From Neobacillus cucumis (GTDB lineage Bacteria; Bacillota; Bacilli; Bacillales; Cytobacillaceae): a stretch of DNA of 64,000 nucleotides. Below are positions 6,892 through 14,170 of the stretch, piece by piece. The DNA is taken from NCBI RefSeq assembly GCF_016908975.1, contig NZ_JAFBEX010000017.1, positions 1 to 64,000 of the forward strand. Direction: 5' to 3'. Both the position numbers and the translations under genes were made by a program. Under the pieces are notes generated by a model, which worked only from the letters and a program-made list of their open reading frames with translations, was not told the DNA's origin and did not search any database. Every line of letters starts with the position of its first letter. The first letter of the stretch is position 1.

Positions 6892-7671
6892 TTACTTTCT
6901 AAATGTTTTTCCAAGGACATCTATTCCACCGGTTACAGGAATTATACTCCCAGTAATAAAATCAGAATGATTATCTGTTAAAAAACGAATCACACGAGCA
7001 ATATCCTCACCAGTTCCCTGTCTTCCTATCGTGTTTTTTTCCCCTCTTGCCATGACAGCTTCTATGATGTCTTTTTCTTTCCATTCGTTAGTAATATCAC
7101 CAGGACAAATCATATTGGCGGTAATCCCATGTGCCGCTTCTTCCATAGCAATCGTTCTTGTCAAAGAGGCTAAACCCGTTTTTGCCGCTGCAAATGCCGA
7201 TCGATAAATCCACCCAGGGGAAGTTTCAACCCGATCATAACCTAACGTGATAATCCTGCCCCAGCTTTGTTTGCGCATAACCGGAATAATCAATTTTGAC
7301 AAATAAAATACAGCTGTTAAGTTCCCTTGAATTAAATAATTCCATTCCTCAAAAGAGTATTCCGTCAGCTTTTTTCGTTCATGTATGTAAGGACCTGCAT
7401 TATGAATTAAGACATCTACACTAGAATATTCTGAGAGGGTTTCATTGACAATACGCTCACAATCCTCTTTGTTAGCCACATCACCTTGAATTGCTGTTGT
7501 TTTTATCCCGAATCGTTCTCCTAATTGCTTTCCTAAGAAAACAGCTTCTGACTCACTCTTTCGATAGTTGATCACAAGTTGATATCCGTTTTCCGCAAGC
7601 AGTTCTGCCGTTTTTTTGCCAATACCAGAAGCTCCTCCTGTAATCAAAGCCGTTTTCTTTTTCACCATCAT
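6892..7671 (-). CDS. Short-chain dehydrogenase/reductase-fold protein lacking the catalytic Tyr
   Basis: A Rossmann-fold SDR of 259 residues. The cofactor motif TGGASGIG (11-18), GDVANKED and the HNAG motif (90-93) are intact. The active-site YxxxK appears as FAAAK (160-164), and the Ser normally about 13 residues earlier is not present. It is therefore either a non-classical SDR or inactive. RBS AGAGAGG precedes ATG-ATG-GTG; the GTG (codon 3) has the best spacing. Its 5' end faces the divergent gerP-like cluster. Confidence 0.8.
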   Translation of the reverse strand: MMVKKKTALITGGASGIGKKTAELLAENGYQLVINYRKSESEAVFLGKQLGERFGIKTTAIQGDVANKEDCERIVNETLSEYSSVDVLIHNAGPYIHERKKLTEYSFEEWNYLIQGNLTAVFYLSKLIIPVMRKQSWGRIITLGYDRVETSPGWIYRSAFAAAKTGLASLTRTIAMEEAAHGITANMICPGDITNEWKEKDIIEAVMARGEKNTIGRQGTGEDIARVIRFLTDNHSDFITGSIIPVTGGIDVLGKTFRK

Positions 7672-7830
7672 TACCTCTCTAAAAAAAATTTCTTTCTTTA
7701 TATATATGTTAAAAACAAATGATTATATATGCAAATTTTATCAATTGCCCTTTACTTGGTTTGAAGTTTTGATAACGGATGGGCGATTGATTGCATATGA
7801 TGGGATAACAACAATAAAGGATGTGACAGG

Positions 7831-8073
7831 ATGCAGACTGTAATTAATATCTTCAGCCTGAAAATCAACAGTGTATCGAACAACGGGTCTGTCAACATCG
7901 GCGAAGCCCTTCATAACGCCCATACAGCCAATACAAAATCTCAAGGCCAAAATTCATCCTATGGAGATTTTGCACCGCCAACTGCGGCTATGGAGAATGT
8001 TTTTATTGATCCAGACATCAATGATATGGGCGATATCGCAAATCCATCAAACGTCTTTAGTAATTCGAAATAA
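7831..8073 (+). CDS. Spore germination protein, GerPA/GerPF family
   Basis: This 80-residue protein fits the GerPA/GerPF pattern: 'INIFSLKINSVSNNGSVNIGEAL' type start, Ser/Asn-rich middle and FIDPDINDMGD end. GerP proteins are made in the mother cell and help germinants pass through the coat; that is family knowledge. AAAGGATG precedes the ATG. It is the first of four co-directional genes with short gaps. Confidence 0.75.
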   Translation: MQTVINIFSLKINSVSNNGSVNIGEALHNAHTANTKSQGQNSSYGDFAPPTAAMENVFIDPDINDMGDIANPSNVFSNSK

Positions 8074-8087
8074 AGGACTGAAATAAA

Positions 8088-8330
8088 ATGCCTTTTCAAA
8101 TAAACATTTTTAATATAAAGACGAATTCTATTGCAAATAATGCAAATATTTCGCTAGGACCCTCTGTACAAAATAGCCATACAGCGAACCAAAAATGGAT
8201 TGGCTCAAATTTTGCTCTAGGGGATTTATCTCCTTCGAGTTCATTCTCTCTCAATGGCTTCGGAGATACAGATATTAGTGATCAAGACCAAATTGCCAAT
8301 CCATCTACGCCAATTGCAAATCAATTTTAG
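8088..8330 (+). CDS. Spore germination protein, GerPA/GerPF family (second copy)
   Basis: Also 80 residues, a paralogue of the preceding gene: INIFNIKTNSIANNANISLG against INIFSLKINSVSNNGSVNIG, and both share HTAN and the IANPS ending. It begins 14 bases after the upstream stop codon, so it is probably co-translated in one operon. The role is inferred from the family: coat/permeability of spores. Confidence 0.75.
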   Translation: MPFQINIFNIKTNSIANNANISLGPSVQNSHTANQKWIGSNFALGDLSPSSSFSLNGFGDTDISDQDQIANPSTPIANQF

Positions 8331-8350
8331 ATTTAGAGAGGTTGAAAGAA

Positions 8351-8821
8351 ATGTTTCCTTGGAATATGTTTCCTTTTACAAAGGATATGAAAGATTCTTT
8401 ACAAAAAATGAAACCGGAAGAAATCAACAATTATGTTCAAGACCTTATAGGTAAGATGATACCGAATATGGGCGATATGATGGGTGGTCAGGATATCTTC
8501 AATCGTTTTCAAACATCTGATCCAATAAAAAAAACAACAAATGCATTAAATTCCACGGCTTTTGAGACACATGATTATGTTTTTGTCAGAATTCCAATTC
8601 GCAATGAAGACTGGCTTCACCAGCTTCGTTTATATCATACTTCTAATCAGCTTATTGTCGAACATATCCCCGAGAGAGAGGATTCAAATACAATCACCCT
8701 TCCGGCCATTGTTAAAAAGAAAGGTGCTACTGCTAATTATAAAGATGGAATTCTCGAAATAAAAATTCCCAAAAATATTGATATGCAATACTCACAAATC
8801 GACGTCACAGAAATTCTGTAA
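8351..8821 (+). CDS. Hsp20/alpha-crystallin-fold spore protein (GerT/CotM-like)
   Basis: Residues from about 70 onward form an alpha-crystallin-like beta-sandwich: DYVFVRIPIRNEDWL, LRLYHTSNQLIVEHI, ITLPAIVKKKGATA, YKDGILEIKIPK. The N-terminus is Met-rich. Proteins like this in spore formers include GerT of B. cereus and CotM. The location in a gerP-like cluster supports a coat role. An ATG nine bases after GAGAGG was chosen; a TTG directly after it is too close. The 3' end overlaps its terminator. Confidence 0.65.
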   Translation: MFPWNMFPFTKDMKDSLQKMKPEEINNYVQDLIGKMIPNMGDMMGGQDIFNRFQTSDPIKKTTNALNSTAFETHDYVFVRIPIRNEDWLHQLRLYHTSNQLIVEHIPEREDSNTITLPAIVKKKGATANYKDGILEIKIPKNIDMQYSQIDVTEIL

Positions 8822-8834
8822 ACGTCGATTTTTT
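8796..8834 (+). terminator. Terminator overlapping the GerT-like gene end
   Basis: AAATCGACGT ... ACGTCGATTT followed by a T-run. The left arm is inside the coding sequence. Confidence 0.8.
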
Positions 8835-8925
8835 TTGCATGTTTCTGGTAATTACAAATAAGATTAACTAAGGAAAGCATCTTGGGCGGTTTTTGAACAA
8901 AACCAATTCTGAATAGAGGGTTTTT

Positions 8926-9306
8926 ATGCGATTTTTCTTTCGCTTGTTCACTTCAAATAAAACTTTTACGAAAAAAATATCGGAATTGGAAAAAAAAATT
9001 TCCTCCTTAGAATCAACCATTAATGATGTTAAAACAGAAGTAAAATCCATTCCTGTTCCTGTTGCTGCAAAGGAACATGATGATTCTCCAGCTATTCAAA
9101 TTAACCACCTACAGGTTGACCAAATAGTTATTGAACACTTAGATTATGCAAATAATTTTGGTCAATTAGGAATAAAGGAACTATCTGGCAGGTTAAATAT
9201 TGGCTCGAGTTATGAAGGAGATATATCCGAAAAGGTCAATGAAATCGTTAAACAAAAACTAGGGAAAGAAGCTACCGTTAATATTAAGGCCAAAAAAGAG
9301 GAATAA
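8926..9306 (+). CDS. GerPC-like spore germination protein
   Basis: 126 residues. The N-terminal third is a charged heptad-like coiled coil (ISELEKKISSLESTINDVK). After a linker comes QINHLQVDQIVIEHLDY, then NNFGQLGIKELSGRLNIG, which resembles the C-terminal beta region of GerPC. It is shorter than typical GerPC (about 200). It lies 100 bases after the preceding gene's terminator, so it may have its own promoter. Confidence 0.6.
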   Translation: MRFFFRLFTSNKTFTKKISELEKKISSLESTINDVKTEVKSIPVPVAAKEHDDSPAIQINHLQVDQIVIEHLDYANNFGQLGIKELSGRLNIGSSYEGDISEKVNEIVKQKLGKEATVNIKAKKEE

Positions 9307-9340
9307 TATTTGCTAAACTTTAATTCAATCCAATGGATTA

Positions 9341-9369
9341 AAGGCAGCCAATAAGGCTGCCTTTTTTCT
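9341..9369. terminator. Terminator between convergent genes
   Basis: AAGGCAGCC-AATAA-GGCTGCCTT with a T-run on the plus strand. It serves the GerPC-like gene and probably the opposing lipoprotein gene. Confidence 0.8.
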
Positions 9370-9373
9370 TTGT

Positions 9374-9829
9374 TTATTTATTGTCATTCATGTCCATTCC
9401 GTCCATTGAGCTACTGGAAGTGGAATCTTCCTTTTCACTTGGTGTTCCAACAGTAAATTCCTTCTTGGGCATGTTATGCATATCTCTGGCTGTAACATGG
9501 GAAATAATATAGTAAGTTCCCTCTTGTTGGAATGATTTTTCTAGGCGATAAACACCAGCTTCTGCATGTTTGATGGAAATTTTTTCATGTCTATCATCTT
9601 TAGATCGCCAAATTTCAAAGGTAACGTCAGCATCATTGATTTTTTCTTTTCCTTGTGTAACCTTTGCTTCAAATGTGATGGGCTTATTTGGTTGACCCGG
9701 ATTAGGATTTACTGACAAACTTACATTGACCATTTCAGGCATTTTACTTGATTCCTCATTCTGTTTGCTACAAGATACGGCAGCTATCACCGACAACAGT
9801 GCAATTAACATAAATACTAGCTTTTTCAT
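9374..9829 (-). CDS. FixH/YtkA-like lipoprotein
   Basis: A 151-residue secreted lipoprotein. The signal peptide MKKLVFMLIALLSVIAAVSC ends in a lipobox Cys. The mature part is a single beta-sandwich with SLSVNPNPGQPNKPITFEAKV and GVYRLEKSFQQEGTYYIISHV, as in YtkA-like domain proteins. The tail is Met/Asp-rich (MDGMDMND), possibly metal binding. The ATG was chosen for GGGGAG eight bases upstream; an earlier in-frame ATG has none. The molecular role is unknown. Confidence 0.75.
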   Translation of the reverse strand: MKKLVFMLIALLSVIAAVSCSKQNEESSKMPEMVNVSLSVNPNPGQPNKPITFEAKVTQGKEKINDADVTFEIWRSKDDRHEKISIKHAEAGVYRLEKSFQQEGTYYIISHVTARDMHNMPKKEFTVGTPSEKEDSTSSSSMDGMDMNDNK

Positions 9830-9957
9830 GGTATCTTCTCCCCTACCTGTCATCTATCATTCTAAATTTGTAAACCTTTCCTTTACTTGCATTGTTACAT
9901 ATTTACCAATATTTTTGCAAAAAATATTGATTAAATAACCTTAGTGAGGAGATAGAT

Positions 9958-10200
9958 ATGTCAACCCCTTATAAATGTCCAAATTGCAAAACCAATCGAA
10001 CTCGTTTTAATATAATTGAGCAAGTTTCACATTCAGTTAAGCTTGATCCACAATCCGGAGATGTGCTTCGCGAATATGGTCAAAATGAGCTAGAACCTTT
10101 TCATCTCCCCTACAATGGACCGGGTTATCGAGTGCAATGTGGTGCTTGTGGATTAATTGAGGATGAATTGACCTTTATTAAATTTGGTGAACAGCGATAA
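9958..10200 (+). CDS. Small zinc-ribbon protein
   Basis: 80 residues with two Cys pairs, CPNC (8-11) and CGAC (near 62-65), as in a zinc ribbon. The rest (SGDVLREYGQNELEPFHLPYNG) is not recognised. GAGGAG precedes the ATG. The stop codon TAA is immediately joined to a family B repeat and may be supplied by it (compare the gene ending at 32120). Confidence 0.6.
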   Translation: MSTPYKCPNCKTNRTRFNIIEQVSHSVKLDPQSGDVLREYGQNELEPFHLPYNGPGYRVQCGACGLIEDELTFIKFGEQR

Positions 10201-10482
10201 GAAAAGCGCAAGCGCCTTGGTTAGCCCCGACAAGCACAAGACAAGCCGGCCGGAAGGTTGCCTTTTAACCTTTTGGACGGATTGACCTAAATGTGGAGGC
10301 GACTGTTCTGGGACGAAGACATAAGACGCACCCTGTAAGAAGGCGCTCTTTGCCTTCTTCAGGGGGCGGCTTATGTCTTGAGTCCCAAGGAGCCGAAACT
10401 AGATAAGCTTGTGACCTCGAGGGGCTAGGCGCTGGAGCTAGACAATTCTCGAATTTGAAATTTATTCTTTCCTATTTGTTAA
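10201..10482. repeat. Family B palindromic repeat, composite long copy
   Basis: The ends AAGCGCCTTGGTTAGCCCC and GAGGGGCTAGGCGCTGGAGC are inverted relatives, as in the copies near 32.1, 58.9 and 61.8 kb. The middle holds an additional module (AGCCGGCCGGAAGGTTG ... AACCTTTTGGACGGATTG) that otherwise occurs in the copy near 59.9 kb, plus an inverted GACATAAGACGC / GGCTTATGTC pair. No gene is seen in this gap of about 330 bases. Confidence 0.75.
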
Positions 10483-10486
10483 CATG

Positions 10487-10523
10487 AGAAAACACCTTTA
10501 GCCAAATCGCTAAAGGTGTTTTC
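10487..10523. terminator. Terminator
   Basis: GAAAACACCTTTAGC / GCTAAAGGTGTTTTC, a 15-bp stem. The T-run is stronger on the plus strand; it also closes the minus-strand gene beginning at 11348. Confidence 0.8.
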
Positions 10524-10526
10524 TTT

Positions 10527-11348
10527 TTAGAGATGATTCTCTTGTAGAAATGGCTTGGAATCCACTTTCCAAGCATCAACAGGTGAAAATCTAATTAAGT
10601 GAATTTCTCCCCGAAACGTTTGCCTGCCTACATCCTTAATGTACCAGTCAATCACTAAAGGAACATCTAACCTGATTTCTTCCTTCAAATCTTCAGGGGG
10701 CAACATTTCTAAACGTGAAATCCTTACATTTTCGACTTTATTTAAAATAGGTGACCAAGTTATTTTTTGCAACGATATGCTCGAGACAATGTGAGAATCC
10801 TGCTGTTTATATCCTGCGATATAAGCGTTTATTACTTGATATGGATCTGCTTTTGCTAAGTAATTATTTAAGTAGCCAGATGCCTTATATATCATTAGCA
10901 TGTGTGACAAGTCCATTGAATTGGTTCGATGGGTCGTACTGCCATAAAAATGAATGCAAAAATGGCCGGGGAAATTATTCTGTAAGGCTCCCCCTCCATG
11001 GGGCATACCATGCATGGATGCGGCAATTTTGTGCTTTTTATATATGACATAAATAGCGCGCCGTTTCCAACTCCATTTACCTCCATAGATATTTTTCATG
11101 ATTTTTGTATCTTTTGAAGTAAGAGGTTGTACATCGGCATGATGACTGCCTGCCCGTCTTTGTACCTCAAATTTTTTCCCTGTTTCCATATCCTGAACCG
11201 TAAACTTTGTGTATTTGGGTAATATTAGATCAGCCTTATTCCATTCCGGCATTTCAATACTACTCCTTTTCCCGCTTTCGGCATGTACTCCGTATCCATT
11301 TAGGAGGAAAATTGCAACTATTAAACAACATCCTACTGTCCTCTTCAT
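10527..11348 (-). CDS. Secreted protein of unknown function
   Basis: 273 residues with a clear signal peptide (MKRTVGCCLIVAIFLLNGYGVHA). The conserved-looking core is MHGMPHGGG followed by FPGHFCIHFYGSTTHRTNS, with closely spaced His and Cys that could form a metal or catalytic site. A second part near residue 230 ends with DWYIKDVG. I do not recognise a named family with confidence; the HFCIHF block resembles cell-wall-associated domains seen in other Firmicutes. It is probably single-gene, ended by the hairpin just downstream. Confidence 0.65.
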   Translation of the reverse strand: MKRTVGCCLIVAIFLLNGYGVHAESGKRSSIEMPEWNKADLILPKYTKFTVQDMETGKKFEVQRRAGSHHADVQPLTSKDTKIMKNIYGGKWSWKRRAIYVIYKKHKIAASMHGMPHGGGALQNNFPGHFCIHFYGSTTHRTNSMDLSHMLMIYKASGYLNNYLAKADPYQVINAYIAGYKQQDSHIVSSISLQKITWSPILNKVENVRISRLEMLPPEDLKEEIRLDVPLVIDWYIKDVGRQTFRGEIHLIRFSPVDAWKVDSKPFLQENHL

Positions 11349-11435
11349 GATGCTCCTCCTTTAATGGTTTTTGCTACATTAAAAGAGTTACCTGAATTAG
11401 AAAGTATCATTCATTATTCACAAATTTTCACTAAA

Positions 11436-12353
11436 TTAACGAGCTGCATCTTCTCTTTCAAGTGATGAAAGCTGGGCCTGTATGATATCCCAATCAACAT
11501 TCTCACCAATAAAAACTAAGTTCAACGGCATGTTCATGTACTCTTTCATATAAAGCGGCATTCCGTAAGCGTATTGGAAAAGGAATGGATACTCTGAATA
11601 TTGAAACTTAACATAGCCTTTTATCCGGTAAATGGTATTAGGTAATTGTTTTAAAAATTCTTCAAAACTGGTATCGCATATTGCATTCTTAAACTGATAA
11701 ACGTATGTAGATAGATTTAAATGGATATGTCTGGATTCCTTATTTCCAACTTGAGATAACCCTCTGAGTCGTTCTATGGGAACTTTCGAATAATTAGTTA
11801 GTAAACAATGTGCATGAGGATTTAGTCCCTGAATTTCAAAAATAAGCTGGGCCTTTTCACTTTCTTTTAGCATATCAATTTTATTGATTAGAATTAGGTC
11901 TGCATTTTTCACTTGTTCAAGAAGCAATTGCTGCAGCTGCGGGCTTAACGCTTTTCTGTCTCTCCACCTCAATCCATCCACTGCCGTTAAAATCCCTTTA
12001 ATCAATAATTGATCCGCAAACAAAGGAGAAAGGATGGAATCTAATACTTCAACAGGATGAGCTGCACCTGTTGTTTCAATATAAATAACATCTGGTTGCT
12101 CATTTATTAGTAATCCTTGCAGCTGTGCTTCAAGTTTATCCTGAATAGAACAACAAATGCAGCCCCCTAATAACTCCTTTAACAATACATCTTCTTCTAC
12201 AGCATCAGAGTCAATGGAAACTTGCCCCAGTTCATTCATTATGACAGCTACATTTCTTCCAAGAAGACGCTCGTCCTCCAATAGCCGTTTTAACAATGTG
12301 GTTTTGCCACTTCCTAAAAATCCTGACAATATGTATACCTCTGCTTTTTTCAT
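11436..12353 (-). CDS. CobW/COG0523-family GTPase (metallochaperone type)
   Basis: A G3E GTPase, 305 residues. Walker A GFLGSGKTT (12-20), the metal-binding CxCC motif GGCICC (64-69), switch region IETTGAAHP, and base-recognition NKID are all present. A CobW C-terminal domain follows. Relatives such as YciC insert or deliver metals, often zinc, to apo-enzymes. The partner is not evident from the neighbours. The family assignment is firm; the metal is inferred. Confidence 0.85.
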   Translation of the reverse strand: MKKAEVYILSGFLGSGKTTLLKRLLEDERLLGRNVAVIMNELGQVSIDSDAVEEDVLLKELLGGCICCSIQDKLEAQLQGLLINEQPDVIYIETTGAAHPVEVLDSILSPLFADQLLIKGILTAVDGLRWRDRKALSPQLQQLLLEQVKNADLILINKIDMLKESEKAQLIFEIQGLNPHAHCLLTNYSKVPIERLRGLSQVGNKESRHIHLNLSTYVYQFKNAICDTSFEEFLKQLPNTIYRIKGYVKFQYSEYPFLFQYAYGMPLYMKEYMNMPLNLVFIGENVDWDIIQAQLSSLEREDAAR

Positions 12354-12399
12354 GTTTCTTCCCCTTCTTGTTTATAAAAGTTCTTAAGATATAGTTTAA

Positions 12400-12422
12400 C
12401 CCGACTCCATCTGGAATCGGGT
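12400..12422 (-). terminator. Possible terminator of the S41 protease gene
   Basis: CCCGATTCC-AGAT-GGAGTCGGG on the minus strand, followed by a weak T-rich stretch. Confidence 0.45.
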
Positions 12423-12430
12423 CATCATTA

Positions 12431-13948
12431 TTATTTCATTCTGCTTTTTAGAACCTCAACCGCTTTTTGTAATTGGGTATCGCTGTTTTTTATTTTTCCA
12501 CTTAAAACAGTCATAAGTTTTATAGTAGTATCACCTTTCAACACACCAGTTGCAGGGAGCTTCTGTGCTGTTTGGAATTTAATCACAGCTTGTTTCGTCT
12601 TTTCATCAAAGAACCCATCTTCCCGTCCTGGATCATACCCTATTGCCTTCAACATTTTTTGTGCCGTCTGAACTTCTGTGGATGAAGACGAAAGTTTCAA
12701 TTCTTTATTTGAATCAATAATAGGTAATGTCGCATATTCCGGTAATGCCACTACTACATCTGGGGTTATTCCCTTTTTGTGAATCCAGTTACCATTTGGT
12801 GTTAACCATTTTGCGATCGTATATTTCAAATTAGAACCATCATCAAAATCAGCTGCGGTTTGAACTGTACCTTTACCGAAGGACTTTTCACCAATTAGAG
12901 GAACTCCTGCAGATTCTTTTAAAGCAGCTGCAGTTATTTCAGATGCACTGGCGCTTCCTGAATCAATTAATACAACTAGTGGAAGATCTGGATTTCCCTC
13001 ATTCTGTGAAGTAATTTCCTTTATTTTTCCGTTTCGGTCTTCCTCTTTCACAATAACTTTTCCATTAGGAACAAACATACTTGAAATACTTACTGCTTGA
13101 TCAAGTAATCCACCTGGATTTTGACGCAAGTCTAATACGAGACCTTTCATTCCTTTTTTCTTAAGGTCGTTTAAGGTATTTACTAATTCTTTTGAAGTGT
13201 TGCTTGAAAAGCTTGTAATTTGAACTTTTGCAATGGAATTATCAACCATTTCACCATAAACGGTATCAATTGGAATAGTATCTCGAACAATTGACAACGT
13301 CATAGGGGTTGCATTTCCAGGTCGTCGAATTGACAGGACCACTTTTGTTCCTTTTTTACCTCTAATCATTGTGACAGCTTCTGTTGAATTTTTCCCTTGA
13401 AGACTTTTTCCATTTACAGTAACAACAATATCATTCGGTTTAATACCTGCTTTTTCTGCAGGAGAGCCTTTAATAGGAGAAACAATGACGATATGTCCAT
13501 CCTTTTCCTGAATCTCGGCACCAATACCTTCAAATGAAGAGGAAATGCTGTTATGGAAGCTCTTTGCTGCATCACTACTCATATAGTCTGAGTAGGGGTC
13601 GTCAAGTGAATTAACCATGCCATCAATGGCACCATTAATCAATTTTTTATCATTGACGTTCTGATAATAACCATTTTTCAAAGTATCAAAGGCTTCATAA
13701 AGTTTATTAAATTCCGTTCTGTCTGGTGTAACTGTCACTACCTTTTCTTTTCCAAATGCAAGAGCAAACGTTGTAATCCCAGCCGATAAGAAAACAAGGA
13801 AAAATAAAAGCATAATAAAATGAAACTTTTTCAAGCGTATGTAACTAGACTTATTTTCGGTCACTTGTTCTTGTCCTACTTTTTCTTCCTCAACTTTCAC
13901 TTTTTCTTGATTTTTTTCTTCCAAAGACTTCACCACTTTCATTACCAT
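12431..13948 (-). CDS. ctpB: S41 carboxyl-terminal processing protease (CtpA/CtpB type)
   Basis: A membrane-anchored serine protease of 505 residues. Order: short cytosolic segment, one membrane helix (about 40-65), PDZ domain (GIGAEIQEKDGHIVIVSPIKG; GIKPNDIVVTVNGKSL), S41 catalytic core with Ser in GSASASEI and Lys in GEKSFGKGTV, then a C-terminal peptidoglycan-binding domain (TAQKMLKAIGYDPGREDGFF). CtpB of B. subtilis cleaves SpoIVFA to activate pro-sigma-K processing; CtpA is similar and I cannot separate them. An ATG 11 bases after GGAG was chosen; the upstream ATG has no ribosome site. Confidence 0.85.
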   Translation of the reverse strand: MVMKVVKSLEEKNQEKVKVEEEKVGQEQVTENKSSYIRLKKFHFIMLLFFLVFLSAGITTFALAFGKEKVVTVTPDRTEFNKLYEAFDTLKNGYYQNVNDKKLINGAIDGMVNSLDDPYSDYMSSDAAKSFHNSISSSFEGIGAEIQEKDGHIVIVSPIKGSPAEKAGIKPNDIVVTVNGKSLQGKNSTEAVTMIRGKKGTKVVLSIRRPGNATPMTLSIVRDTIPIDTVYGEMVDNSIAKVQITSFSSNTSKELVNTLNDLKKKGMKGLVLDLRQNPGGLLDQAVSISSMFVPNGKVIVKEEDRNGKIKEITSQNEGNPDLPLVVLIDSGSASASEITAAALKESAGVPLIGEKSFGKGTVQTAADFDDGSNLKYTIAKWLTPNGNWIHKKGITPDVVVALPEYATLPIIDSNKELKLSSSSTEVQTAQKMLKAIGYDPGREDGFFDEKTKQAVIKFQTAQKLPATGVLKGDTTIKLMTVLSGKIKNSDTQLQKAVEVLKSRMK

Positions 13949-14115
13949 AAATATTAATACTCCAACTTGTAGCTGGATTATATTCATATTTTTTAAAGGT
14001 CTATGCTAAAAAGTAAACCCTTAGTGATTAGAATAACATCTTTTATATAAAATTAACAAAGAAAAGTTAATGAATATAATAAGAATTACACTCAACTCCC
14101 TTTTTTCTATAGAAA

Positions 14116-14141
14116 ACGGCACTTTCTAGTGAAAGCACCGC
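14116..14141 (-). terminator. Terminator of copA
   Basis: CGGTGCTTTC-ACTA-GAAAGTGCCG, then TTTTCT on the minus strand. Confidence 0.65.
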
Positions 14142-14170
14142 TTCATTTCCGGCAATATCTTTAGTCTTTT

